From: Chanos chanos
Taxonomy: Eukaryota > Chordata > Actinopteri > Gonorynchiformes > Chanidae
Length of the DNA: 64,000 bases
Assembly: GCF_902362185.1 (NCBI RefSeq)
Contig: NC_044496.1
Location: forward strand, 50,428,636 to 50,492,635
Direction: 5' to 3'
In this document: positions 48,901 through 62,061 of the stretch, piece after piece
How the letters are laid out: each line of letters opens with the position of its first letter
How positions within the stretch are numbered: position 1 is the stretch's first letter
The notes under the pieces: model-generated
What the model saw: only the letters and a program-made list of their open reading frames with translations
What the model was told of the DNA's origin: nothing
Databases searched by the model: none
Position numbers and translations under genes: made by a program

Positions 48901-50215
48901 TCAACATTGGTTACATGGAGGCCCTGAAGGAGTATGACTACGAGTGTTTTGTCTTCAGTGATGTCGATCTCATTCCCATGGATGACCGCAACATTTACAA
49001 ATGTTTCAGTCAGCCTAGGCACCTGTCTGTGTCCATGGACAAGTTTGGCTTCAGGTAATGCATTATCATGCCCTTTCCATCAGTCAAATCGTGGACTATT
49101 TCCCCGTTACCCTTTTAACGGCATTGTGTTCTGATGTTTTCACCGGTGCTCTCAAGGGATTCATTTGGATGCAGGCAAAGTCAGCTGGGTCGACGACTCC
49201 TCTGTTTTCCATGACGTTAGCATTTAACCCTTACTTGGCTTACTCAGACTTGGCAAGGTGGTGCTAGTTTTTTCTTTCTTTTTTTCTTTTCTTTTCTTTT
49301 CTTTTTATTTTTTGTTTGTTTTTTAATGGGACATAGTATATGTGTCAGTAAAACTGATAACAGTACATTATCTGAGTCCAAAAGTACACATCTTTAGTAA
49401 AGGGGTGAGACTTCTCATTTTTTTTCCCAGTGTGTATGACTGCAATTCACGTTTCAGAGAGTCTGTTGTGAAACAGCCATATGGTTCTGCCTGCCCTTAG
49501 GAAGAATGTTACACGCAGTGAATCCCTATCCTTCCTGGTGCATGTCAGGAAACTCAATCCTGGTAAAAGGGTGTTCCCATTGACCTCCAGAGCAAACATC
49601 AAACAGTCAAGGCTTCTGACCCCAGCTTTGGTTTGACTGCACAGTATCTGACATATGAGTCTTAAAAAGACCGGCAGTTTTACGTGTGTTTTCTGCCCCG
49701 CACGTGTGTGTGTGTGTGCGGGAGAGGAAGAGAGAGAGAAAGGAGGGAGGGATTCACTTTGGGGGTGGGCTTATCCATTGTTTTTTTTCCATAGCCTGAA
49801 CCACGCACCACAGGTACAGCCTTAAGCATGACGTGCTAAAGAATAGCACACACTGCGTGCACTGGTTGAGTTTTATAGACTATTAATGGTGTTCTCTCCT
49901 GTTCACATCAACTGCGTGTGTATGGCACAGTTGTCGAGGAACTTCAAACGCATCTGGTTACAATTTTCTGTGATTTGGACTAGGAAGTCTGTTTAAAGAA
50001 GGACATCAGAAAGTCTACTTTTGTAGGGTCATTTGTATGCACAGTAATCCCATACAAAAAGACTTAAGTGAAACCTTTTCTTTTCAAATAGAAAGCGAGT
50101 TTTATAAACAGCATTTTAAAACCTGCATAGGCTCAAAAGACAAACCACAATGCTCATTAAATTATAATATGAGGGAGTTTTACATCACTATCACAGCCCC
50201 GTTTTTTTTGTTTTG

Positions 50216-50246
<31 letters not shown>

Positions 50247-51918
50247 CAGCTCCAAGTTGCTTCTAAAGAAAACAGGATTAGAGCCTCATATGTGCTGCTT
50301 GTGAACTGACTTGACACAAGACGTTAATTTAAGTGTTTTTAACACGTACACCCTCAGACATGAAGAGAACACATGCTCAAAGCTTGGAAAAAAAAACACA
50401 CACGCACACACAAAAAAAAGGAACAGGAACAATTGTCCCTCGGAACGTCTTGTGAACCACACAGAGGAGACTATCACACATAATAATAACCTTTAGTAGA
50501 TATTATCATGGCTAATAGACTTCTCTGTCTGTTAGCATTTGGCAACCACACCACCATCTGTTCTGCAGAAGCACACATTTCCTATCTGTGTGGCAGCTAG
50601 CCGCAGGCTGCAGTTTCCTCAAATTCAGACTCGTGTTCCATGTTTTGGTCGCTGTCACATACAGCTTGTGTGTATTAAGTCCAGGTTTGACTTGAGGTTG
50701 AGGGGACGCGTGTGGTGAACCGACAACTCTTAATTAAGCCAGGCTCTTTCCCTCCTTCTAGGTTACCGTACAACCAGTACTTCGGTGGGGTGTCATCCAT
50801 GAGCAAGTCCCAGTTCCTCAAGATTAACGGCTTCCCAAACAACTACTGGGGCTGGGGAGGAGAGGACGATGACATCTATAACAGGTCAGAGAACGTTTAG
50901 AGTATACAGACAACATTAGGCGTCAGCAGGCCCTGAGGCTTATCTCTCTGCAGCACACACACACACGCACACACGTAGAGGGTGAAAAAAACAAAAAAAC
51001 AGGGAGCAGAAGTGTTGGAAACTTTGTGAGTTTTGTGTTACTATGCTCTTGTTATAGAATATTTTCAGTAGAATCCAAAGCCATGAACGACTGAAGGTTA
51101 GTTAGTTTGAGCCTCCCATTATAATTGTGTATGTGTATGTATTGAAACCTTGCCCTTGGATATTAAGGTGAAAAGGAGTTATTGAAACAGTTGGTGAGAA
51201 TTGAAGAGCGGTAATTGGCCTCTCCCTGGTGCCCTGTCATCTGTGAAATATCAGAGAAATGCAGCAGCGGGGAAAGAGCCTGTCCTGAGGCCAGCCCCTA
51301 CACGAGCACTTTGTTCCATGGTATTGTTGTTCATAGCGCGGGGGAAGTTTTCTCCAGCTGGATTCTCTCACTGCTGAAACCTGATGCTGTGACTAAACTG
51401 AAAGTGGAAAACGTGTTAAAATGAGATAGTGTTATGTACCGCTGTGGGGATAAAAACCAGATAAAAACAAAAAACAGCTTCTACTTTGATAGCTTTTTCT
51501 TTTTTTTTTTTTTTTAATCAAAGGCGGTAACGTGTGGCATAACGTACCATCACCACCCCTCAACCCAAAACATACACCACACACCACGGCACACCCACAT
51601 ACACACAAAAAGAGGAAAGGAAGTTGAAAATCTGACATGTTTTGCCTGTTCTCTCAGGCTGAGTTCCAAAGGGATGTCCATATCGAGGCCCAGCGGAGCA
51701 ATTGGGAAATGCAGAATGATTCGTCACGAGAGGGACAAACAAAACGACCCCAATCCTCAGAGGTAGGCCGGCAGCATGGTCTATTCAGCTAGCCCATGGC
51801 TCAGCGGTTCATTGTCAATGCCACGGCCTTGGAGCACGACTGGGAATTGTCAATAATAATTTTAAACACTGCAGTTAACCCTCAGGAAATTTCTCTCACA
51901 CAAAAGAGGATGTGAGGA

Positions 51919-51949
<31 letters not shown>

Positions 51950-52774
51950 ATACGTATGTGTGACTGTAAATAGTAATCTGAAGTAGTTTCTGTGTACTTA
52001 CTGCACAAAATAGAATATAAAAAGGTATGACGCAGATGAAATGAGTTTCATACAGCCTAATGTTTTCTTTGGGTTTAGAGTTATTTTAGTTACTTATCTC
52101 TGGTATTTAAGAGGATTGTCCTGTTCAGATGCTAAATAAGGTCCTGTCAGTCATAAATTATGAATAGGATGTGTATTTTCATCATCCAGGAACAGCACAC
52201 AAAACTCACCCTTCATCAGAGTTTTATTACAGGAGAAAGAAAGCCAGCTGCAGAATTGTTCGTTTATTTGAAAATGGGAAGAGGAGACATTTAAGTGGGC
52301 TTAAGAACATTCGGTACTTCAAACAGCCTTAGCTTGTTAAATGGGAACAAATATATATTTGTTGCTAAAGCACTGTCAGATTGGAATAACAATGTATGGC
52401 TTACACACTTGCCAGTATGAAAATTTTATTAGATCTGCCTTCACACATCCTGTCAGTCTGTCCCAGTGGAAAATCATTGCAATGTGTATACCAAATGTTA
52501 AGAACTGTACACACAGAGTGTGTAAATGTTATACATAGGCAGTGATGACCAGTGTAACAGCTCCTTTTGTCAGAGTCATTGTTCTTGTCTGTCTGTCTGT
52601 CTGTCATTTGGAAGGTTAACTGTCATCTCTTCTTTCAGGTTTGACAGAATCGCTCACACCAGAGAGACCATGCATAAAGATGGCATCAACTCACTGTCCT
52701 ATAAAGTGATCAAAGTGGAGAAAGATCAGCTTTTCACCAAAATTACAGTGGATGTAGGCAAAGCTCCAAAATAG
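43547..52774 (+). CDS. b4galt1: Beta-1,4-galactosyltransferase 1
   Basis: Six exons, 43547-43817, 44922-45157, 48867-49054, 50762-50884, 51658-51762 and 52639-52774 (TAG), give 1059 bp and 352 residues (human B4GALT1 398). Exons 2-5 (236, 188, 123 and 105 bp) appear to match the mammalian exon pattern. The protein is a Golgi type II membrane enzyme: short cytosolic tail, one membrane anchor (CTLVVLLCFLHISVTLVYYV, residues 17-36), a variable stem, then the GT7 catalytic domain with IIPFRNRDEHLKFWLYYLHP, metal-binding FVFSDVDLIP and acceptor-site WGWGGEDDD. It transfers galactose from UDP-Gal to terminal GlcNAc and, with alpha-lactalbumin in mammals, makes lactose. No in-frame ATG lies upstream of 43547, so the two-start (long/short) arrangement of mammals is not seen. 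Introns 1-3 (1.1, 3.7 and 1.7 kb) hold microsatellites but no other gene. Confidence 0.95.
45936..46036. repeat. Compound (TA)/(TG)/(TA)/(CA) microsatellite
   Basis: TA, then TG, then TATG/TA, then CA, so that the TG and CA arms are complementary and could fold into a hairpin. In b4galt1 intron 2. Confidence 0.9.
47267..47283. repeat. C homopolymer (17 bp)
   Basis: C-run at the end of a long pyrimidine tract in b4galt1 intron 2. Confidence 0.9.
50202..50246. repeat. (TTTTG)n repeat
   Basis: Pentanucleotide repeat in b4galt1 intron 3. Confidence 0.85.
51919..51947. repeat. (TG)n microsatellite
   Basis: TG array in b4galt1 intron 5. Confidence 0.9.
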
Positions 52775-54369
52775 CCACTACATTGAAAACTGTTGAGACT
52801 CTATGTGCAATCTACACTAGTGGATGCAGTTACCAAATGTGCCTTGACACAAAAAGTCAGAAGTGCCTTCAATTTTTTTTTTTTTTTTTTTGGACCACAG
52901 TTAGTGACTTTTAAGTGACTTCTTATTTTTGTATTTAAAAAAAAAAGTTTCAAATGAAATATTCCTTTTTCTAGCCATCTTTGCACAAGTAATGGTAAAA
53001 TAGAAAGGATGGGGCATCCTTCTCTATGCTGCAGCATGCGTGCTGAGAAGAACACACTCATGTTTGGATCAGTAAGGTCTTGCCTTGTGTCCCCTCTGAC
53101 TCTTTGACCTCAGCCTGGCTTAAATAAGCCCTACCATTACTGCACTAAGGACAGCTGCTGAGAAAACTGTCAAAAATCTTGAAAAATCTTTGAGCCATTT
53201 GTCTAAAGTAGTTAAATAAAATTTCTAATTGTTTGTGCTCAGTTGTTTTTGTGGGACATGCAAAAGGAATGTGAGTAACAGTCTGATTTAATGTCTTTCT
53301 CTTCATCGTCATTTTCTGGGTATAGTTTGCTGGTTGAATTGTCCTTGAGGGAAAGCAGTAGATTTTCATTGTGGAGGTCTCACTGATGCTGCCCATGTTC
53401 AGGACCAGATGTGCTCAAATGTTCCTGATTTGAACAAGAACTCTGTTGCAAAAATGGAGCGTGTTATCCTAGACAACAATTATTTTTATCGGATAATATT
53501 TGGATTCGACATGTTTTAGATTCCAGTGATTATTAGAGCACTATTTCAGGATGCTGGAAGGACGTCTTTTAAATGTTGGAATTGTTGCAGGTATCAGAAT
53601 GTATTTGCCTGGTTGTGTTGTATAGAGAGAAATGTATTGTCAGGCAAACCTAAGTGGCTTGAAGCTTATCCTTGTATCCCCAAAAAGTGCTTTTGCAGTT
53701 TGTTTCACTTTCGAAAGATGCGACATTTCAAAAGCTATCGATTAAGATTAAGCCCTTAATCTTCCACCAGTTAGCTGATCAGTGTCATTGCTCTGATATA
53801 TTCAGGACTGATATTATAATGTTTTGTTTTTTTATTATTATTTATCATAAATGTATATGGTGCAGAGGCTGTACAATCAGACTGATGTGGCAAACGTGTC
53901 TCTCCTTCTTGTCATTGCTGCAGTTAGAGTGACGTGCTCAAGAATGTAAGTAGGCAATATTAGAGGAAGCACAAGTTTTCAGATGTTCAGTGTGGTGAAA
54001 AAAAAAGCCATTCAGATTAATCATGTCTTAAAGAAGTCTGAACTGTAAATGTTTCATGTGCCTTTTTTTTTCTTTCTTTCTTTCTTTCCCAAATGGGGCC
54101 TCATTCATAACAACAAGGTCTGTTTTCAAAGACCAAAAAAAAAAGACACACACACACACACATTCGTTGTAGACCGGTTCAGGAAGTAACACCAACGGAG
54201 CACATGAATGCTGTGCATATCATGTATGTTTGTTCTAACAGGTCAGCTCTTCTCCAGCTGTTCTCTCAACTGGTTTTCAAGATGGCGACGTGCTTTTCAC
54301 TGTCATGGTACATAATGTACAGAATGTCAAAGTAAAGCATAAGATATTTTTACCATACAGGAGCACACA

Positions 54370-54393
54370 CCCCCCCCCCCCCCCCCCCCCCCC
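54370..54393. repeat. C homopolymer (24 bp)
   Basis: The longest C-run in the window, within the presumed long b4galt1 3' UTR. Confidence 0.9.
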
Positions 54394-54808
54394 AAATGAT
54401 TCCATTTGCATTTACCTTCCAGCCATAACCCAGCAAGCTCTCTGCTGACTCGTAAAGGCAACAGAGACCAAACGGCGGTCAGGGCTCGAGCTGAACCTAC
54501 CTCTCCTCTCCTCTCCTCTCTCTCGCTCTCTCTCTTTTTCTCTTGGCTAAAACAACAGCAACAGTCAGCCTCTATGTTGTAGTCTGTCTGATGTCAATCC
54601 AAGAGTAATTAAGATTGTGCCTTGGGGGAAAAAAAAAAAAAAATTGGTTTCCTTCTTCTAGATTTCCTATCCATTGGACAATGGCCTTTGTTTGAGATGC
54701 CTGCCTTTTAATTGAGCTTTAGGTTTATTTGTTATTTTTGCAAAGATAAAAGGCTTATGCACAAAGATTTAAAGAAAAAAAATAATCTGCTCCAAAATTC
54801 CCTGCAGG

Positions 54809-54840
54809 TTTTTTTGTTTGTTTGTTTGTTTGTTTGTTTT
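54809..54840. repeat. (TTTG)n repeat
   Basis: Tetranucleotide repeat in the presumed distal b4galt1 3' UTR. Confidence 0.85.
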
Positions 54841-56844
54841 GGGGGTTTTTAGCGCTTGTTTATTGATTATTGTTTTGTTTTTAATGTCTGTGTTCTTTGT
54901 TTATTTTTTGTACTTTATTCTGTGTCCTCCGCAATTTTCTTGAAATTCTGAAAATGATCAAAATCATGTATAATATTAAATTGTTTATGATTTTTCCATG
55001 TTCCCAACTTCCTTTTTTCTCTGTGTCAGAACAGGTTGTAATAGGTTCTCACTCAGTGTAGGTGGCAGTCATATCCCAAAACCCTGTTTGTCTGATACTT
55101 CAAAGTGCAGGAACAACTCATTGTGACGCTTCTCTTGTATTCGCTGTGAGATTTCTAACAGCAGTTTTGGCTGCTCAACATAAAAGAGTTATATAATGCA
55201 CTGTTTGGACAGGCAGTAGTTGTTTTATAAAAATTTTCCTTACTTTTCTTCAGTTGAAATTAGCCAGGTAGCATGAAGCCTGACACCTAGTCCAGATTGG
55301 ATTTCTTCTTCTTCTAAGTCCACGCAGCAAAGCAGGAGTAGTCACATCTTATGCAGTGGGCCAATCAGAAATGGCATTTTTCTCTTTTAACTCATGCTTA
55401 ATAATTAATGAAGCGTAATAATTCATAATTTCTTTCATTTAACTGCTATTGCACTTGGACTGTGTCTTTCAGTGTGGCATTTTATATCATACGCGCTGTT
55501 TTTGTTCCTGGTAAATTAGACTGACTCAGACTTGGAAGCCTGTAATTTACCGTCATTGTGGTTAATGTTCAACTTCGTCCCATCAGACACTATCTAGCTT
55601 GAATGTATTCATGGGATACGGGTTACAGGGGCCCAAAGAAAAAAAATCCATATACAAACAGCCATACTGAGTCCCTCGGATGTATTTTCCAAGGGTATTT
55701 CTCCACTCTAGGCAGGTAAAAGAAGATGGCATTTGCATATGTCAAATGACTTGAAATCTGTACTTGTAAATTTGGGATATTTTCCATTGCTATAACTCTA
55801 TCTTAACTATCCATCATAGCGTCATTTTAATTTCGATTGTACACTGACAGTCACTGTCCTATCGTTCAGAAGCATTTGAGTCTAAAACTTTAGTGCTTGT
55901 AACCTCATCTCCTTAATAGACAGAAGCTGTCATAAAGGTTGAGGTCTTTGCGTTTATTCTGGGTCTTAGGGAAAAAAAAAAAAAAGAAAGGAGAGGTTAA
56001 GCTGATTGGATCAGTCACTCAGCCAAAGACAAATGATTGGTGGTAGTTCTGCAGCTCAGTGTGGCTAAAGTTGACTTTGCCCCTTGTGGCACCGAGCCCT
56101 TTGGCAGGATCATTTAGGAGCTCCAGCACACACCACAACACAGAGACAAGAAAAGATTAATAGTCTTTAGCACAGTTAACTCCCTCAACACATGATCACA
56201 CCAGAGGAATGTGCTGGAAAGCCCTCTTTACTGCATTGCTGTTTTAGAGTCTGGTTTGGTCTCAGAGGATCATTCATTTTTCAAATAGATTTATTCTTCT
56301 GCAGATGTATTGGCTGAATATTCGGGGTATAAATCTGGACAAAAGGTCTTGGGTATCTGCTGTATTCATGTCAATGTTTCTCTTTCAATGTGACATGAAC
56401 GCTACATTTTTGCTCATATGTTCTTCAGTGCTCTCGTGGTACTTAGCATATGTTGAAACATTTAACGTGCTGAAATACTTTTTTTGATTATTTGTTTTGA
56501 TTGTTTTGTTTGGGTTTTGATTTTGTAATCTTTGCATAGTTACCATCATCTTGATTATAATTACTACAAAAGTCCAGCACTGAAATGTATGTAAGCAATG
56601 CTTTTCAGTCTCTGATAAGATCTCATTAATCACTCAGAATATTCAAGCGGCTTCTTCTAACACTGATACTGATCACGGAAGTGTCACCAGTGCTGCTCTT
56701 TGAAATATCTGCTTTCTTTGCTCTTGAACACTGCCTTTAAAAGTTGGTCAACAAAATGCTTCAAAAGAGGTACCAACCTACATGTACCATTTCTAGTACA
56801 TATTCCAAGGAACCTCACCACTGAACTGAGGTTCACTACAACAG

Positions 56845-57054
56845 GGGGGGGATTTCAAGTACGTGGTTGAGTGACTAACCCAGATAAGTGACTAACTCAG
56901 AGTAAGTGGTAAACTTCCTAATAGAAGAGCCCTATTGCTTTGTTTTGCCAAGAGAATGAAGCCATAGGGCTCTTCTATTAGGAGTTTTACCACTTACTCT
57001 GAGTTAGTCACTTATCTGGGTTAGTCACTCAACCACGTACTTGAAATACCCCCC
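56845..57054. mobile_element. Hairpin MITE, possibly PIF/Harbinger-derived
   Basis: Two 91-bp arms (56845-56935 and 56964-57054) are inverted copies with only about three mismatches, around a 28-bp loop. The ends are G-rich (GGGGGG...TTTCAAGTACGTGGTT). A CAG trinucleotide can be read on both sides (56842-56844 and 57054-57056), as for Harbinger-type target duplications, but overlap with the G/C run makes this uncertain. The arms contain a short repeated motif GTGACTAAC. No coding sequence is present, so it would move in trans. Confidence 0.75.
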
Positions 57055-60000
57055 AGGATTTCAAGGAAAAACGCCACACACACTAGCCTGGATTTCAATA
57101 TCACGTGATTGGTTTTAATCACTAGCTCAAAGATTAAACATTTATAACCTTTCACTTGAAATGAAAACCAGCCCAACAGTAAACGACTTGTCTGTGAACC
57201 GGTGCATATTTTGGGCTTGAATATTTGTGTTAGAAGTCAGAGCAGTTATACTGCTCTTATCGGTTTCTCATGTACACAAAATTGGGATGTTGTACTTAAG
57301 TTGGACCAGCTCCCTGAGCCTGCCAACAGTTCTCCCCATCAATATCAACTAGGCCTACTCCAAAAATAGCTTCCCAGACTCTGTTTGGAAAGTCTTCAAA
57401 CCAGACATAAAACAAACTGACTGAAAACATCGCTCTACAAGTCTGCCCGACACCTCAGTGTTATGACTGAAATTAAATCCCTTTTATCTAATAAAAATCA
57501 ATGCATTACAATCTCTATCCCCAATTCCCTCCTTAACCTAGTACGTCCCTGACTGTCTCCTTGCTGTCTAACAGGAAATTTTGGTTTAGGCAGTTCACCA
57601 GAAGTACCTTAGGGTGCATCATGAGATGACTGCCAAATGTATCTTTCTGTCCAACAGTCAGCTTCTGAGACTAAAACCCATTCTCATTCTCTCTGTTTCT
57701 CACTGTCTGTTATATTCACATCATGCCCTATTAATATTGAGACCGCTTACTACTTGTATTAAGGCAACAAAACCCTCAAAACCCTTTTCTCCTTGGAGCC
57801 AACCAAAAAAATAAAAAAAGAGCTTTTCCATGATTTTGACGCGGTAATAATTAAAATGTGGATTCAGAACAAATAGTACCTTCTTCTGCCACCCTTAATG
57901 CTTTCCAGAAGTCGCTCTGAGCTCAGCTGCATTTCTGCTAATGTAAACAGACTCCAAGTAGGCATTGTTTACTTGCGTGGGAGCGTGATGACCTTGCTCC
58001 AGAATTCCAGATCCATCTGGCTACATTGGTCCAGTATGTGGAAACCTATGTGCGGACCAGAATATGAAAAAATTCTTCTAAAACAGACAAACCCCTTCGA
58101 GCCGATTCTTGGCGACAGAGGTTCATCCACCGCAGAACCCTCCGCCACTCAACATCTCTTGATGATTTGAACATGTGAAATACGACTTTGGCGGCACACT
58201 TTTTCATCATCTCTATGCCAGAGCCCTGGTCTTGAGCCTCCATGTTGTTCTCTCTGGGCGTGTGTGACTAAGGGTCTGCTAAAGAAGGTGTTTGCCCTGA
58301 GGAGAGGGGTCAGAGGAGCGGGAGGGCAGACAACCCTTCTTTAAACTGGGAAAGACATCCTCTCTCCCAGACTCCCCGCACTGGAGCAAACGCTGAGACA
58401 GTGGTACTGCTGCCTACCTGGAGATCCAGGAGAAGGAGAACAGTTGTGGGCTTAAGGAACTGTGGAGGGGAATACTTTACCTAGTCGGTGTGTGTGTGTG
58501 TGTGTGTTGTTGTTTTTTTTTTTTTCCCCAGTTTCATATTTCCTTTTTCTGCTGCTTGGCAGCGCTAGATCCGCATGATCCAAGTAGCCTGAGAAACGCC
58601 AGCCTTGTAAAGGCTAATGAGGAGCAGAGGCACATCCAATTTGCTGCAGACATCTGTTTGTGTTTTAGGGGAGTTTTTGGAAATGGATGTGGAAGACGTT
58701 GGCAGGCAGAAGCTAGAGGAAGGCTTGGACAGCCGCGCAGAAGAGGAAGATGAGGAAGATATTGGTGTATATATATATATAAAAAAAAAACAAGTAATGT
58801 CCGTAAGGCTTCAGTTCGGCACAAGTATTCATCCAGTTAAAGTCACCACACAGCAATATGTTTTGTATGTATGCGCACAGAACACATTTTCTGGTAAGAT
58901 TTGCATAAGCTGGTTAAAAGTATATTAAAAGACATGTTGAGAAACTTTTAGTCTGTCTCCCAGAAATATGTAAAGGGTCTGAGGCCTGTTTATATAGTGA
59001 CGTAACTGGCCCTCAGGTGAACAGAAAAAGAAGAGGACCAGGTGGTATCCCCTCATAAAATCAAGTTAATTATTGTTGCTCAAAGACACGCTCAAGACAA
59101 AGAACCATTCCTGGTCTACAAGGGGAGCAAGGTGAGAGTGGGGAGATAGCAGGGCTTTGAATTAGAGACATTTTTCACATGTCTGTTTAATTGTGTTCAA
59201 AAACCCTTAACATTTCAACAAGGGGGCAAGTGTTCAGTGTGAATTGCTTGTTATTCTAAACACTGCTTTGTCACTGAGAGGAGCACGGACCATCGTGTCG
59301 GTTCAGAGATCGAGTGTGTCGGTATCCATCTCGTGTTTGTTGTTCAAGTCTCAGAGGAGTTTTTATTTCTCGCTTGAAAGCGTTTGGTTAATACTCGCGC
59401 TTCAGAGAGAATATTTTCTTTGGCACTGAGTGCGGGGTCCGCGACGCAGCGAGTTTCTGCAGTCTGGGTCCCTGGGGAAGCATAAATGCGCTTTCATGGA
59501 ATATGCAGACTGGGAAGACGTTGTTGGAATATTGCATGAGCAGACGGAACGTTCATTTACACTCAAACACACAATGAATTTTGTAGATCACAATTGCTGA
59601 AAAGAGCAAGAGGAAAGCCAAATAATATCAAAGAATACGTTTCAAAAAGCAGGAAGGTATTTTGTTTGTAACAATTACAGGTCTCCATGTCATTTAAAAC
59701 GTACATCATCCAGATTTTCTTTGATGTAGGACTAAATCTTGACTTCAGCAACACTTGTATAATGCTATAAAATAATGAATTATTGAGTAGTGCCCCCCCC
59801 CGTTCAGACTCCTTCTGGACCCCTTTCTTGACTAGAGGTGAATATGGGTTACTGGAGCTGAGGTAACCTACACCCAAAACACTGGTAATATTCAGTCATC
59901 GCTCTGTCTATATATCTGTTCTGAGACTAAAGTAGGTAAAGTGGACAAATGACACACCACTATTATCAAGACAAATCCAACAACTGTATTTCCTCTGTAT

Positions 60001-60848
60001 GCAAATCATACCATAGATTTCCAGTGCATGCAAATCGTAATCATAATGATAGGCAAATAGGTCTGCAGAGATTCTTATGCTGCTTACAATTATTCTGAGT
60101 TAGCTACAAACCGGCACATTTCATTTAAGAGTTTACGTATTAACCAAAGGTATTAAGGGGGAAACGGAGACCAGAAATGAAAATAGTAACGTCTCAATCA
60201 GCCTTGAGAACATACTGATAGTAATGGGATGAGTAAGGTTCTCGTTTCAGTTTTGTCTGGATGGATTCCCTTAAAACTGTTGAGCTAAGTTCTCACCATG
60301 TTACTCATAACCACAGCTCTCTCAAGCCTGCTCTGGTTTCTTATAAGGAAGGGAACAAACTAGATGGTAATTCTGAATGTCAAAGTACGTTCAGAGAAAC
60401 ACCAGAAAAAGATCTGTACTTCACGGCGCGATTTCGCAACGCCACTACTGTTGCACTGAGGGAATTTCTTCCCTCTATCCTAATGATCACAGAGATACAT
60501 CAAAAAGATCATCACCACACAAAAATCAAAGACTAAGGTTAGGTGATATGCGTACCGTGAAGCTGAATAAAATTTGGGCACTTTTTTTTTTTTGCTTTTG
60601 ACTGCGCTAATTAAAAGATGTCATGTGGTATTTTATATGTCCTCGATCGACCATTAAACACATAGGGAGTGAATCACGATAGTTAACCATTGATAGCCTT
60701 GGGCTTCAGCCTCTTTGCATGAGTTTTTGCAGGCTGTTCATCTAATGTGCAACAGATGTGATTTGAAGTTTTTTTTTCTTCTGTTGCTGAGCATCACAGG
60801 CCCCACACTTTGCTCTGGCAAAGTTTTAAATCCACTCTACGCTCCAAA

Positions 60849-60876
60849 CACACACACACACACGCACACACACATA
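60849..60876. repeat. (CA)n microsatellite
   Basis: CA array with one CG interruption in the gene-poor region. Confidence 0.85.
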
Positions 60877-60959
60877 GACACAGTAAGTGTGGATGAAGAA
60901 ATGTATTCCATCACAGATGGCCCCTTGTTTATTAGTGTGTTGATTTGTTCATAAGGCAG

Positions 60960-61091
60960 GAACAAGACTACCAGCGAAACCATCGACATCGCGATACGTC
61001 GCTGACCTCGAGCGAGGTTGGACTGAGTGCCTTCTCATTTAAACACTCACACTCTTTCGACGGGGGGCTGACAACCGGTTTCTGTGGTCAG
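60960..61091 (+). CDS. Candidate isolated exon, unknown gene
   Basis: A 132-bp open segment lies between a T-rich acceptor (ends AAGGCAG at 60959) and a consensus donor (GTGAGC at 61092). It is phase 0 at both ends (44 codons) and richer in CpG than its surroundings. The encoded peptide (contains HSHSFDGGLTTGFCGQ) is not one I recognise, and no partner exons were found. It may be chance or part of a noncoding RNA. Confidence 0.15.
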
Positions 61092-62061
61092 GTGAGCGTG
61101 CTAAACAGAGAACTGTGGCCACTGAACGACGCCTGAGAGGATGTGAGTGTGTCGTCAGACTAACCAGTCAAAAAAAAAAAAAAAAGTTGCATTTAAGGGG
61201 GGGGGAAAAAGCACTAGCATTACCATCAGCAGGTCTGTGATCAAAAAGCCTCAGTCTGTCCTTCTCTGGAGTTTTGCACCACTTTTTTGATGGAAACAAT
61301 GACTTAAACAAGATGAAACTCTCTCCACAACAACGTGGCACTGCTACACATGATGTGCTTTCCTGTTGTTATGAAATGCACCATTTAAGGATATCTTCCA
61401 TGCACTTTATAAAACCATTATGATAGACGTACTCTTCAATTAAAATATATAGAGTATATGTACTACGTGGAGTGTAAGGGTATTTTCTTGAGTTGCATGT
61501 GTTTATTGGGAGTGTACTGACATTAATTTGATAAATGATTTTGTTTTGACTCTTGGATAGCCAGAGTAAAGGGTTTGTAAATTATTTAGTAAGTCAATAA
61601 TACGGTTAAATAAAGAATGATCTCATGGGTTATGCTTGAAATCATATGAATGCCTCATATTTGAAGGCAAAAGTAAGTTCCTTTCCTCTAAAAGGAAGTT
61701 TCAAAAGAAACAGCCAGGAATGGGCAAGTTTGGCTCTCTGCAACAGCGTGTGCGTGAGAAAGAGAGAGAGAGAGAGAGGGCAAGAGAGAGATTTCACAGA
61801 TAATGTAAAAAGGTGAGAAATTTCACAGATGTTGCCAAGTGTAACGCTGAAAATCTATTCCTGGTTTGTTAAGTGTTCAACGTCATGATGATAAGTTACA
61901 TGTGACTTTTCACATTTATAACATAAAAATGGGATTAAAATAACCTCATTCTGAAACTGCAGACAGCACTAGCAAAACATTAACAAATCTCTGCATAGAG
62001 AGTATCCCATGACTCTAGCTTTAATGCGTATTGCTCAATATCTGACGAGCCTTTTACTCTT

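Larger units (their letters stand above)
52775..54990 (+). terminator. b4galt1 3' UTR with alternative polyadenylation signals
   Basis: A proximal AATAAA at 53214-53219 is followed by a GT-rich element, so the shortest 3' UTR would be about 460 bp. A distal ATTAAA at 54975-54980 is followed by a T-rich stretch and could give a 2.2-kb 3' UTR. The span between holds T-runs, TTTC and CA repeats, a 24-bp C-run and CT-rich sequence. Confidence 0.5.
55000..60950. other. Gene-poor intergenic region
   Basis: I see no recognisable protein on either strand. Local CpG-richer islands (about 59270-59460) and a GA-rich block (58300-58450) could be regulatory. The only clear element is the hairpin MITE at 56845-57054. 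Confidence 0.5.

Noticed and set aside
57898-58243. Open frames of 65-90 codons on both strands in the gene-poor region
   Set aside because: No family resemblance, no matching splice sites and similar openness on both strands; treated as chance.
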